Below, one piece after another: positions 45,150 through 53,443 of a DNA stretch of 58,713 bases. Every line of letters begins with the position of its first letter. The stretch's first letter is position 1. Origin of the DNA: Nitriliruptoraceae bacterium. Lineage in GTDB: Bacteria > Actinomycetota > Nitriliruptoria > Nitriliruptorales > Nitriliruptoraceae. Where the stretch lies: the NCBI GenBank assembly GCA_003565155.1, contig PXDB01000033.1, positions 1-58,713 of the forward strand, given 5' to 3'. The notes under the pieces are model-generated. The model saw nothing but the letters and a program-made list of their open reading frames with translations. It did not search any database and was not told where the DNA came from. The translations under genes were made by a program, and so were the position numbers.

Positions 45150-45597
45150 GGAACTGCGACTCGGCAAGCGAGCGGACTACACGGTGCGCGCCGTGCTCGA
45201 CCTCGCGCGCCATCACGACGGCGGTCGGCGCAAGGCGGCGGACATCGCCGAGGAGATGGAGGTCCCTGCCAGCTACCTCCCGCAGCTGCTGGCGGAGCTG
45301 GTCCGCGCCGACATCGTGCGCTCCGTCGCCGGCCGCAAGGGCGGCTACACCCTGGCCCGTGCACCGGAGGAGATCTCGCTGCTCGAGGTGATCGAGATCG
45401 CCGATGGCGCGGTCGTCGCGACGGAGTGCGTCCTGCGCGGGGGGCCGTGTCGTTGGGAGGAGGCCTGCGCGATCCACGAGCCGTGGCTGCGGGCCCAGGA
45501 GGCGCTGCGATCCTCCCTGGCTGCGACCAGCTTCGCGGAGATCACGGAGATCGACGCGGCGCTGGAGGACCGCCCACGTCCCGCCGAAGCACGCTGA
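45148..45597 (+). CDS. Rrf2-family Fe-S transcriptional regulator
   Basis: 149 residues. Winged helix: LGKRADYTVRAVLDLARHHD, then AADIAEEMEVPASYLPQLLA and a wing GRKGGYTLARAPEEISLLEV. Three Cys as ECVLRGGPCRWEEAC, C-x6-C-x5-C, the same spacing as in the Rrf2 protein encoded at 34957-35517. Candidate sensor of nitric oxide or iron-sulfur status. It follows nrfA on the same strand but has its own leaderless promoter and is separated by a terminator. Confidence 0.85.
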   Translation: MELRLGKRADYTVRAVLDLARHHDGGRRKAADIAEEMEVPASYLPQLLAELVRADIVRSVAGRKGGYTLARAPEEISLLEVIEIADGAVVATECVLRGGPCRWEEACAIHEPWLRAQEALRSSLAATSFAEITEIDAALEDRPRPAEAR

Positions 45598-45646
45598 TCG
45601 CTCCGGCGCTCTCCGTGCGCGGCCGGTGGTCGTGACGCCGGCAGCG

Positions 45647-45667
45647 GGCCCCGACCGTCGGGGGGCC
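45647..45667. terminator. possible hairpin between convergent genes
   Basis: GGCCCC (45647-45652) can pair with GGGGCC (45662-45667) around a 9-nt loop; an alternative CCCCG/CGGGG stem is also possible. It lies between the Rrf2 stop (45597) and the glutaredoxin-like stop and overlaps the latter. Modest evidence. Confidence 0.35.
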
Positions 45668-46071
45668 TACGACCGCCAGCGGCGGAACCACCCGCGGCCT
45701 GCGCCGTCGTGTGCCGCCGTCGAGGTGGGAAGCGCCCACGGGGCCTGGGAGGACAGGGTGGCCGACAGCGCGCGTGGCGACGGGTTGACGAGGTGGCGGT
45801 CCCCGACCGTCACGGTCGGCACCGTCTCGTCGCCGCCGGTGATCGCACGCACCGTCGCGGCCGCATCCGGGTCCTCCCAGATGTTGCGACGCTGCACCGT
45901 CGCCGCGTTGCGGTCGAGCCAGCGCAGCAGCCGGCGGCAGAAGGGGCAGCCGGGCCGCCAGTAGACGACCACCTCGGTGTTGGTGGACGCGGTGTCGGCG
46001 TCCACGTCGTGATCGCCGTGCCCGGAAGGCTCCGGTGCGCCACCGTCTGCTCCGCCGTCGTCCTGGTCCAT
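45667..46071 (-). CDS. glutaredoxin-like protein
   Basis: 134 residues from ATG 46071, with GGAGG 7 nt upstream. An acidic/His-containing disordered lead of about 30 residues is followed by VVVYWRPGCPFCRRLLRWLD with the CPFC redox site near residues 42-45, NIWEDPDAAATVRAI, and ETVPTVTVGDRHLVNPSPRA with the cis-Pro. This is the mycoredoxin/glutaredoxin-like group of actinobacteria, which reduces mixed disulfides, probably with mycothiol. No membrane anchor. Confidence 0.82.
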   Translation of the reverse strand: MDQDDGGADGGAPEPSGHGDHDVDADTASTNTEVVVYWRPGCPFCRRLLRWLDRNAATVQRRNIWEDPDAAATVRAITGGDETVPTVTVGDRHLVNPSPRALSATLSSQAPWALPTSTAAHDGAGRGWFRRWRS

Positions 46072-46377
46072 CTGCCATCCTCCGACCGGCACGGCTCCGG
46101 ACCTCTGCGTCACGCAACGGGTGGTGACGGGTGGCGGCCACCCGCCGGAGATGCGCGGTCCTGGTCGGTGGAACGACCGATCCCCGGTCCGTCTTCCCCG
46201 GTCGCTCGGTCCGCCCGCACCGCGCGCGGTCCACCGGTGCCGCGCGGATGACGTGGTTGCCTGCGCCGTGCAGGAGCCGTCACGGACCTGCGCACCCACC
46301 CCCGCCACCACCCCCGCACCCACCCCGTGCACGCGGCCTACCCGTGCTCCCAGCCGCCGGAACCCAGGAGACCGACC
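46072..46377. other. divergent intergenic region with C-rich tract
   Basis: About 306 bp between the glutaredoxin-like gene and the DUF427 gene. No convincing gene. Bases 46289-46327 are a run of CCC and CCCCC blocks separated by 1-4 bases (CACCCACCCCCGCCACCACC type), so the minus strand could form a G-quadruplex. No clear promoter boxes seen. Confidence 0.45.
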
Positions 46378-47193
46378 GTGGCACTCACCCAGGGCACCGG
46401 GCCGTTGTCGCGCCGACCGGCGGGCCACGCCAACTTCGAGGTGGCGTCGCCGGCGCACCAGCTCTACCTCGAGCCCTTCGGCCCGCGGGTGCGCGTGGTG
46501 GTTGCCGGTGAGGTGGTGGTCGACACCACCTCGGCGCAGCTGCTGTTCGAGACGGGCCTGCCACCGGTGATCTACCTACCGATGTCGGACGTCCGCGCCG
46601 GGGTGATGGCGCCCTCCGACACCACGACCCACTGCCCCTTCAAGGGCGACGCGACGTACCACCACCTGCAGGTCGGTGACCAGCAGCGACCGGATGCGGT
46701 CTGGTCCTACCCCGCGCCGATCGACGGATGCCCGCCGCTGGCGGGGCTCGCGGCCTTCGACCTCCGAGCGGTCGATGCCGTCTACGTGGAGGAGGAGCAG
46801 GTCGTCGGCCACGTCCGTGACCCCTACCACCGCGTCGACGCCCTGCCGACGGCTCGGCGGGTGACGGTCCGTGTCGAGGGCCAGGTGATCGCCGACAGCC
46901 AGAACGCGGTGCTGGTGTTCGAGACCGGCCTGCCCGTGCGGACCTACCTGCCGGCCGCGGACGTCGTCCCGGGCGTCCTCGCCCCGTCCGACACCGTCAC
47001 CACCTGCCCGTACAAGGGCACCACCAGCCGCTACCACGCACTGCAGGTCGGTGACCGCCGCCTCGAGGACGCCGTGTGGGTGTACGAGGCGCCCGACCCC
47101 TCGGTGGCGGCGGTCGCCGGCCTGCTGGCCTTCGACGACGCCAAGGTCGAGGTGGTCCACGACCACGCGCCCTTCGCCCCGCCCCGCTCATGA
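46378..47193 (+). CDS. double DUF427 domain protein
   Basis: 271 residues from GTG 46378, with CAGGAG 7 nt upstream. Two copies of the DUF427 fold: copy one around VRVVVAGEVVVDTTSAQLLF then CPFKGDATYHHLQVGDQQRP and VWSYPAP; copy two around VTVRVEGQVIADSQNAVLVF then CPYKGTTSRYHALQVGDRRL and VWVYEAP. Single-domain DUF427 proteins are common in actinobacteria and fungi; the function is unknown, though conserved Cys/His and polar residues around the CP(F/Y)KG loop look like an active or binding site. Both copies keep this loop. Confidence 0.85.
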   Translation: MALTQGTGPLSRRPAGHANFEVASPAHQLYLEPFGPRVRVVVAGEVVVDTTSAQLLFETGLPPVIYLPMSDVRAGVMAPSDTTTHCPFKGDATYHHLQVGDQQRPDAVWSYPAPIDGCPPLAGLAAFDLRAVDAVYVEEEQVVGHVRDPYHRVDALPTARRVTVRVEGQVIADSQNAVLVFETGLPVRTYLPAADVVPGVLAPSDTVTTCPYKGTTSRYHALQVGDRRLEDAVWVYEAPDPSVAAVAGLLAFDDAKVEVVHDHAPFAPPRS

Positions 47194-47299
47194 GCTGTCA
47201 CCAGGCGAGCCGCGGGCACGGGCGGCACCGCCATCCACATCGCCACGTCCCGACCTGCCGGCGCGGCCGCGGGCCGCTGCGGACCCAACGGAGTGCCCC

Positions 47300-49855
47300 G
47301 TGAGAACCCTGATCCGGCTGCTGGCGGGTGTGACCTCCCGCTTCCCGTGGGTCGTACTCGCCGCGACCCTGGCCCTGACCGTGGTGTTCGCCGGACTGGC
47401 GACGACCGTGGAGAGCGCCTCCGGTCAGGAGGGGTTCGCCCCGGAGTCCGCGGCGATCGACGCCTCGGAGCGGATCTCCGAGCTGTTCGGCGACGGTTCC
47501 ACGAGCACCGTCATGCAGGTCCTGGTCGCCGACGATGACGGCGACGTGCTCACCCGCGAGGCGCTGGAGGTCGTCGCCGAGCTGCAGTCCGCCATCGAGG
47601 GGTCGGAGGCCGGCGACGCGCTCGTCGACCGCCCCGGTGAGCCGGGCCTGCTCAGCTACCTCGTCCCCGTCGAGGAGGCGCTGGCCGCCCAGGGCCTGAC
47701 ACCGGCCGACCTCCCCGACGATGGCACCGTCAAGTCGATCTACAACGATGCCCTCGCGGAGGCCGGACCAGAGCTCGGCTTCGCCTCCCAGCTGGTGCCC
47801 GAAGGCTCGGGGGACCGTCCGGAGCTGGGCATGGTGCTGGTGTTCATCGAAGCGGCCATGGACATCGATGCCCAGATCGCGCGCGAGGTGGCCGTCGCCG
47901 ACGCCGTCGCCGAGGTGGACGCCACCACGCCGCTGGAGGTCTCCGCCTTCAGCTTCGCGCTGCTGTTCGGCGACGAGGACGACTTCCTCGGCGAGGTGGC
48001 GCAGCTGTTCACCATCGCCTTCGTCATCATCCTGGTGGTGCTGCTGTTCGTGTTCTGGGTCACCCCCCGCGGCACGACCACGCGGGTGGCCTCCGCGCGG
48101 CGGATGGTGGCCGACACCTCGGTGGTCATGCTCACCATCGTGCTGGTGGTGCTGTGGATGAACGGTGTCGGGGCCCTGTTGCAGCGCGCCGGCGTGCTTG
48201 GACCGCTCACCGAGGTCGCGCAGATCGTGCCGATCCTGCTGGTCGGCCTCGGGGTGGACTACGGCATCCACCTCACCTCCCGCTACCGAGACGAGGTGGG
48301 CGAGGGGCGCACCGTGGGCGCCGGGATGCGCACCGCCATCGGCACCGTCGGGGTGGCGCTGGTGCTGGCGACCGTGACGACCGCCATCGGGTTCCTCACC
48401 AACATCGTCAACCCGATCCCGGCGTTGCGCGACTTCGGGATCCTGGCATCGGTGGGCATCGTGCTGGCCTTCCTGCTGATGTTGACCTTCGTGCCGGCGC
48501 TGAGGATCGTGCTGGACCGTCGCGCGGAGGCCGGCGGGCGCCTGCCCGTGGAAGGGCTCGGCGGCACGCGTGACCGGCTGCTGCCGCAGCTGGCGGGTCG
48601 CACCTCGGTGCTGGCGGAACGTGCCCCCGTGCCGACCCTGGTCGTCGCGCTGGTGCTCGGCGGGTTCGGGTACCTCGGGCTCACCAACATCTCCACGGAG
48701 TTCTCCTTCACCGACTTCCTGCCCGAGGACGCCCCCGTGGTGCAGACCCTGGCCACGATCGAGGACAACTTCGGCGGCGGCTTCGGTGAGACCACCCAGG
48801 TCCTGGTCGAGGACGCCGACCTCACCGAGCCGGCCACCTTCAACGCCATGGCCGAGGTGGTGCGCCAACTCGGGGACACCCCCGACGTGCTGACGGTGTC
48901 CACCCCTGAGGGCGAGATCGCCTCCGCCACCTCGCCGGTGTCGCTCGTCCAGCAGCTGCTGGCGCCGGGACCCGACGGTGCTCCGGCCGCCGGCGGGGCC
49001 TTCGCCGAGGTGGCGCTCGCCTCCGGCTACGACCCGGAGACCGGCGAGTTCGCCGAGGACGGGGACGTCGGCGCGGTGTTCGCCGCTGCCCGCGACGTCG
49101 AGCCCGCGCGCACGGAGGCGGTCCTGTCCTTCGCGGGCGACGGCGATGCACCGGTCGCCGCCCTGCTGGAGATCGACACCCAGGCCGGTGACGACCGCGC
49201 GCTCGCCCTGCAGGATGCCGTGGAGGAGGACGCGGCCGGGCTCGCGGCGCTCGGCGCGGGCGTCGCCGTCACCTCCAACGAGATCATCACCGCCGGGATC
49301 GTGGAGTCGTTGTCCGACACCCAGGTCGCATCGCTGTTCATCACCCTCATCGCCGCGACGCTGGTGCTGATGCTCACCTTCTGGATCGAGAACCGCCGCC
49401 CCTTCCTGGGCGTGCTGACGATGCTGCCCGTGGCCCTGGTCGTGCTGTGGACCTTCGGGCTGATGTACGTCAGCGGCATCCCCTTCGGTCCGGTCACCGC
49501 GACGCTCACGGGGCTGGCGGTCGGCATCGGCGTGCCCTACACGATCCACATGGCGCGCCGCTTCGAGGAGGACCGGCTGCGGTACCCGAGCCTCAAGGAG
49601 GCGATCCGCGAGACCACGCGGAACACCGGCGGGGCGCTGGCGGGCTCCGCGGTCACCCCCGCCGGCGGGTTCGGGATCCTGATCACCTCGACGCTGGTGC
49701 CCTTCCAGCAGATGGGGCAGGTCACCGCCTACGCCATCGGGCTGTCGATGGTCGGGGCGCTGCTGGTGCTGCCGTCACTGCTGGTGCTGTGGGAGCGGTG
49801 GCACCGTCGCCGTGGGCAGCCGGTGGTGGAGAAGGAGACCGCCTCGGTGGTGTGA
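47300..49855 (+). CDS. RND-superfamily (MMPL/HAE3-type) exporter
   Basis: 851 residues from GTG 47300 with GGAG upstream. Twelve membrane segments in the two-fold RND layout: one N-terminal helix, a large extracytoplasmic loop, five helices, then repeat. Sterol-sensing-like segments are GLGVDYGIHLTSRYRDEVGE in the first half and GLAVGIGVPYTIHMARRFEE in the second, with the Asp of the proton relay in the first (VDYG) and only a Pro-Tyr at the same place in the second. Such exporters move lipids or hopanoids (HpnN-like) using the proton gradient. It follows the DUF427 gene by about 106 bp. Confidence 0.85.
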   Translation: MRTLIRLLAGVTSRFPWVVLAATLALTVVFAGLATTVESASGQEGFAPESAAIDASERISELFGDGSTSTVMQVLVADDDGDVLTREALEVVAELQSAIEGSEAGDALVDRPGEPGLLSYLVPVEEALAAQGLTPADLPDDGTVKSIYNDALAEAGPELGFASQLVPEGSGDRPELGMVLVFIEAAMDIDAQIAREVAVADAVAEVDATTPLEVSAFSFALLFGDEDDFLGEVAQLFTIAFVIILVVLLFVFWVTPRGTTTRVASARRMVADTSVVMLTIVLVVLWMNGVGALLQRAGVLGPLTEVAQIVPILLVGLGVDYGIHLTSRYRDEVGEGRTVGAGMRTAIGTVGVALVLATVTTAIGFLTNIVNPIPALRDFGILASVGIVLAFLLMLTFVPALRIVLDRRAEAGGRLPVEGLGGTRDRLLPQLAGRTSVLAERAPVPTLVVALVLGGFGYLGLTNISTEFSFTDFLPEDAPVVQTLATIEDNFGGGFGETTQVLVEDADLTEPATFNAMAEVVRQLGDTPDVLTVSTPEGEIASATSPVSLVQQLLAPGPDGAPAAGGAFAEVALASGYDPETGEFAEDGDVGAVFAAARDVEPARTEAVLSFAGDGDAPVAALLEIDTQAGDDRALALQDAVEEDAAGLAALGAGVAVTSNEIITAGIVESLSDTQVASLFITLIAATLVLMLTFWIENRRPFLGVLTMLPVALVVLWTFGLMYVSGIPFGPVTATLTGLAVGIGVPYTIHMARRFEEDRLRYPSLKEAIRETTRNTGGALAGSAVTPAGGFGILITSTLVPFQQMGQVTAYAIGLSMVGALLVLPSLLVLWERWHRRRGQPVVEKETASVV

Positions 49856-50156
49856 CGGGTGCCGGACGCCCCGGCCGCACAGCTCCCGGCCGACGCGGCC
49901 GCGCAGCTCCCGGCCCGAAGGAAGTTTGCAGCCTCTTGACCCTCTCCCGGTCGTTTCGCTGCGAACCCTTCGCTCGGTACGGCGCCGCGCCGCCGGACCG
50001 GCCGCGCCACCGGACCGGCCTCGCCGCCGGACCGGCCTCGCCGCCGGCCCCGTACGGCTCCGCCGCCGGGCCGGGACCCTTGGCCCTGCCCCGCCGCATC
50101 GCCGCCTGCTGCACTCGCGACCGGTGACCGATCCGCGCACCACAGGAGGCCTCGAG
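49856..50156. other. intergenic region with tandem repeats
   Basis: About 300 bp. A 19-bp near-repeat (GGCCGCACAGCTCCCGGCC type) occurs at 49873-49891 and 49897-49915. Further on, a 17-bp unit GCCGCCGGACCGGCCTC is repeated about 3.5 times at 49989-50048. The 17-bp period argues against coding. No gene recognised; a promoter for the next gene may lie here but no boxes stand out. Confidence 0.55.
49989..50048. repeat. 17-bp tandem repeat, about 3.5 units
   Basis: Units at 49989-50005, 50006-50022, 50023-50039 and a partial one to 50048; units two and three differ at one base. GC-rich and palindromic in part (CCGGACCGG). Confidence 0.75.
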
Positions 50157-51245
50157 GTGACCAGCCACCAGCCCGACAGCACGAGGTCGATCCCCTGCCC
50201 CTTCGCGCTCCGCTCGGAGCGCATCGGCGCGCTCCTCAACTGCGAGCTGGCGGACGACCCCCACTACAGCGGTCTCGAGGTACAACGCTTCGATGACCAG
50301 GTGCACGGCACCGGGCTGCTCGTGTTCGTCCAGCGCACCGAGGACCGGCTGGTCGACTACTACCGCACGCCCGGCCTCCACCTCGACCGCAGCACCTACG
50401 AGCTCGGTGCCGGGATCGGTGCGTGGGAGGAACGGGAGTTCGCCCCCGGGGTCCTCGAGATCGACGAGCGTGGCGTGACCTGCGACGTCGCTTTCGACGA
50501 CGTCGCAGGGCGCCGCATCGAGGTGGTCATCGACGACCGCAGCGCCGAGCCCCGGGCCACCGGTCGCCTGCTCGCTCCCGTCGGCGCGGAGATCGACCAC
50601 CCGGTGTCGCTCATGCTGGTGCACCTCCACGGCTTCGACCTGGTCCGCACCGGGAGCACACCACCGGTCGTGCGCATCGAAGGTCGCGCCGCCGCCACCG
50701 GCGCCCTGCCCGGGCGAGCACTCCACGGGCGTGAGCTGATCAAGTACGCCGCGCCGCTGACGGTGCTGAGCGTCAACCCAGCCGAGGACGGCCCGCTGCG
50801 GCATGTGTCGGAGGGCCCGGGGGTCCGCCTGGTGGACGACGGCGTGTCGGAACTCCTCGCCGGTGAGGGCGCGCACCGTGGTCGTCTGGCCTTCCGGCCG
50901 TCCTTCCCCGACGTGCTCGCTGTGCCCGACCAGCACGAGCGCACGGGGAGGTGGCGGGTCTTCGCCGCGGATGTCCCACCCCTGACCGGTGGCGAGTGGC
51001 GTGTGCGTCGCGACGGGGACGTCGTCGACATCGAGGTGGAGGTCACCGAAGGGTGGCGGCCAGGACCGCTGCCACCCCTGCCGCGGCTGGTCACGACGGT
51101 CCTACCGGTGTTCCGACGGTGGCCGACGACCTACCGCTGGAGCGGACGGGTCACGCGTGGAGCGACACCGCATCTGCGCGGCGCGTGGGAGCGGACCGGC
51201 GGCGACGCGGGGAGCTACTCGCGGGCCACCGGGTCCGCGCGCTGA
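50157..51245 (+). CDS. protein of unknown function, beta-rich
   Basis: 362 residues from GTG 50157, chosen for CAGGAGG 7 nt upstream; GTG 50124 is also in frame. No signal peptide or membrane segment. Mixed composition with many beta-type stretches (RIEVVIDDRSAEPRATGRLL, PVSLMLVHLHGFDLVR, GGEWRVRRDGDVVDIEVEVT) and a C-terminal basic region (RRWPTTYRWSGRVTRGATPH). I do not recognise it. It follows the RND exporter by 300 bp on the same strand and precedes the ethanolamine operon by 342 bp. Confidence 0.65.
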   Translation: MTSHQPDSTRSIPCPFALRSERIGALLNCELADDPHYSGLEVQRFDDQVHGTGLLVFVQRTEDRLVDYYRTPGLHLDRSTYELGAGIGAWEEREFAPGVLEIDERGVTCDVAFDDVAGRRIEVVIDDRSAEPRATGRLLAPVGAEIDHPVSLMLVHLHGFDLVRTGSTPPVVRIEGRAAATGALPGRALHGRELIKYAAPLTVLSVNPAEDGPLRHVSEGPGVRLVDDGVSELLAGEGAHRGRLAFRPSFPDVLAVPDQHERTGRWRVFAADVPPLTGGEWRVRRDGDVVDIEVEVTEGWRPGPLPPLPRLVTTVLPVFRRWPTTYRWSGRVTRGATPHLRGAWERTGGDAGSYSRATGSAR

Positions 51246-51587
51246 TGGCACGTCGCTGCGCCGGGAGCGGCCGACGACGCCTCGAGACCGCGAAGGATCG
51301 CAGCGATGTGACCTACAGGTGGTCGCCCGGCTGCGAACCTCGGCATGGAGCGCCGCAGACCGGCCCGGTGTAAGGGCTTCCATCCTCGCCGCATGGGGTC
51401 TAGCGTGGCGGATTCCGGAGGGCTGGCGGCACGTCCGGCCAGTCCGCTCGTCCGGCGTGCGGACCACGCCCGGTCGACCCCGGCAGAGGGATCGCCACCG
51501 GCCACACCCGGCGGACCCGGACCGTGCCCCACGCGCGCCGGCCACGCTGCGGCGGCGCCGGGCGGTCGGAAGGTGAGGAGAGCACCG
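51246..51587. other. upstream region of the ethanolamine operon
   Basis: 342 bp without a gene. TAGCGT at 51411-51416 is a possible -10 element, about 172 nt before eutN, without a good -35 box, which would suit activator-dependent expression. I looked for an adenosylcobalamin riboswitch (B12-box-like sequence) and for an EutV-type dual hairpin and saw neither. Confidence 0.45.
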
Positions 51588-51878
51588 ATGCTGATCGCAC
51601 GGGTCGTGGGTTCGGCCGTGTCCACCGCCAAGGACGACCGGCTGCGGGGTGCCAAGCTGCTGGTGCTGCGCCCGGCCAGCCCCACCGACGAGGTGACCGG
51701 GGAGTTCTTCATCGCCGTCGACACCGTCGGCGCCGGGGAGGGTGAGCTGGTCATCGTGGCCCAGGGCAGCGCCGCCCGCGAGACCGCCAACACCGAGGGT
51801 GTGCCCACCGACGCTGCCATCGTCGGGATCCTCGACTCCCTCGAGGTCGACCACGACGTCGCCTACCGCAAGAGCTGA
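51588..51878 (+). CDS. eutN: EutN/CcmL-type pentameric BMC vertex protein
   Basis: 96 residues from ATG 51588 with GAGGAG 7 nt upstream. MLIARVVGSAVSTAKDDRLR, GAKLLVLRPA, and GEGELVIVAQGSAARETANT then PTDAAIVGILDSLEV match the EutN/PduN pentamer, which caps the vertices of the icosahedral shell. First gene of the microcompartment operon, 10 bp before eutA. Confidence 0.92.
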   Translation: MLIARVVGSAVSTAKDDRLRGAKLLVLRPASPTDEVTGEFFIAVDTVGAGEGELVIVAQGSAARETANTEGVPTDAAIVGILDSLEVDHDVAYRKS

Positions 51879-51888
51879 GGCGCCCAGG

Positions 51889-53334
51889 ATGCCGCGCACC
51901 CGTCAGATGCTCAGCGTCGGGATCGACGTGGGCACGACGACCACCCAGGTGGTCTTCTCCCGCCTGACGGTGCGCAACGCGGCCCGCGTCGGCTTCGTCC
52001 CCCGCATCGAGGTGGACGCGCGGGCGCTCGAGCACGTCGGCGAGGTGCGCTTCACCCCGCTGATCGGGCCGGAGCGCATCGACCTCGACGGGCTCATGCG
52101 GGTGGTCAACGAGGAGTACGCGCTCGCCGGGGTGAGCCCCGGCGAGGTGGAGACCGGTGCGGTCATCATCACCGGCGAGACGGCGCTGCGCGAGGACGCC
52201 GACCAGGTGGTGCAGCGGCTGTCGGGGTTCGCCGGCGACTTCGTGGTCACCGTGGCCGGCCCCAACCTCGAGGCCCAGATCGCCGGCCGGGGTTCGGGCG
52301 CCGCGACCTGGTCCAGCGAGCAGTACACCACGGTCCTCAACGCCGACATCGGCGGTGGCAGCACCAACGTCGCGGTGTTCCGGGCTGGCCGCCACCTCGC
52401 CTCCTCGGCGATCATGGTGGGCGGGCGCGGTCTGCAGCTGGAACCGGGGACCGGGAAGGTGGTGGCGGTCACCAGCTCCGCCCAGGCGGTCCTCGACCAC
52501 ATCGGTTCGACGCTCAAGGTGGGTGACCATGCCACGCTGCCGGAGCTCCACGCGTTCGCCGAGTGCCTGGCCCGGCTGGTCGTCGACATGATCCTCGGAC
52601 ACCAGTCCCCGTTGCTGCGTGAGCTGGCGCTCACGCCGCCGCTGGACGTGGTCCCCGCGGACCGGGCACCGGTGTTCCTGTCCGGCGGCGTGGGCCGGTG
52701 CTACGAGGAGCAGCGACGCGTCGACACCGTGGCGGATGTCGCCGCCTTCGGTGACGTCGGGCCGCTGCTCGCCCACGCGCTGCGTCACGAGCCGCGCCTC
52801 GAGCAGCGCACCGTCCGCGGCGCGCCGGAGACCCTCGGTGCGACGGTGCTCGGTGCGGCGAGCCAGACCGTGACGTTGTCAGGCACCACCATCTGGGTCC
52901 GAGACGAGCTCCTGCCCCTGCGTGACGTGCCCGTGGTGCAGCCCGACGTGCCCGACCCCACCGCCGGCGCGCAGCTGTTGGTGGACGCCATCGGTGCGGC
53001 GACGCGCCGGTGGGACGCCGAGGGCGACGGCCGGGTGGCGATCGCCGTGGACCTGCCACAGGGGCTCTCCTACGAGCAGCTGGCCACGGTGGCGCAGGGG
53101 CTCGGCGACTACGCCCGCGCCGGTCTGCCGGACCAGGTGCCCCTGGTGGTGGTGACGCCCCAGGACTACGCCCAGGTGCTCGGCCAGACCCTGCAGTCGC
53201 TGCACCCGCACCTGCCGCTGATCACCATCGACCAGATCGGCCTCGGTGAGGGCGACTTCATCGACATCGGCCGCCCCCTGCTCGACGGCCGGGCGGTGCC
53301 CGTCTCGGTCAAGACCCTGGTGTTCACGCGATGA
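51889..53334 (+). CDS. eutA: EutA, reactivating factor of ethanolamine ammonia-lyase
   Basis: 481 residues from ATG 51889. Actin-like ATPase motifs: LSVGIDVGTTTTQVVFSRL near 8-26 (phosphate 1), LNADIGGGSTNVAVF near 150-164 (phosphate 2) and VFLSGGVGRCYEEQ near 263-276 (adenosine). EutA exchanges damaged cobalamin for intact adenosylcobalamin in EutBC with ATP. Normal length. It precedes eutB by 109 bp. Confidence 0.92.
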   Translation: MPRTRQMLSVGIDVGTTTTQVVFSRLTVRNAARVGFVPRIEVDARALEHVGEVRFTPLIGPERIDLDGLMRVVNEEYALAGVSPGEVETGAVIITGETALREDADQVVQRLSGFAGDFVVTVAGPNLEAQIAGRGSGAATWSSEQYTTVLNADIGGGSTNVAVFRAGRHLASSAIMVGGRGLQLEPGTGKVVAVTSSAQAVLDHIGSTLKVGDHATLPELHAFAECLARLVVDMILGHQSPLLRELALTPPLDVVPADRAPVFLSGGVGRCYEEQRRVDTVADVAAFGDVGPLLAHALRHEPRLEQRTVRGAPETLGATVLGAASQTVTLSGTTIWVRDELLPLRDVPVVQPDVPDPTAGAQLLVDAIGAATRRWDAEGDGRVAIAVDLPQGLSYEQLATVAQGLGDYARAGLPDQVPLVVVTPQDYAQVLGQTLQSLHPHLPLITIDQIGLGEGDFIDIGRPLLDGRAVPVSVKTLVFTR

Positions 53335-53443
53335 GGTGCCACGCGATGATGGCGGAACCGATGCGGTCGCGAAGGACCCCGACCACGACCCACGCGCTGC
53401 ACCGCCCGGCCGGGCTGGTCGGGCGGTCGACGGAGGTGCCACG

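Noticed and set aside
47198-49549. Minus-strand frame of 783 codons opposite the RND exporter
   Set aside because: His/Gln/Arg/Asp-rich antisense shadow; the plus strand encodes a protein with twelve membrane segments and family motifs.
51300-51380. tRNA-like fold in the same region
   Set aside because: No T-loop GGTTCGA-type sequence and no acceptor-stem pairing were found.
51246-51587. Possible adenosylcobalamin riboswitch before the ethanolamine operon
   Set aside because: I could not find a B12 box or the conserved core; the region shows only small local dyads. A covariance-model search (RF00174) would settle it; a hit would overturn this.
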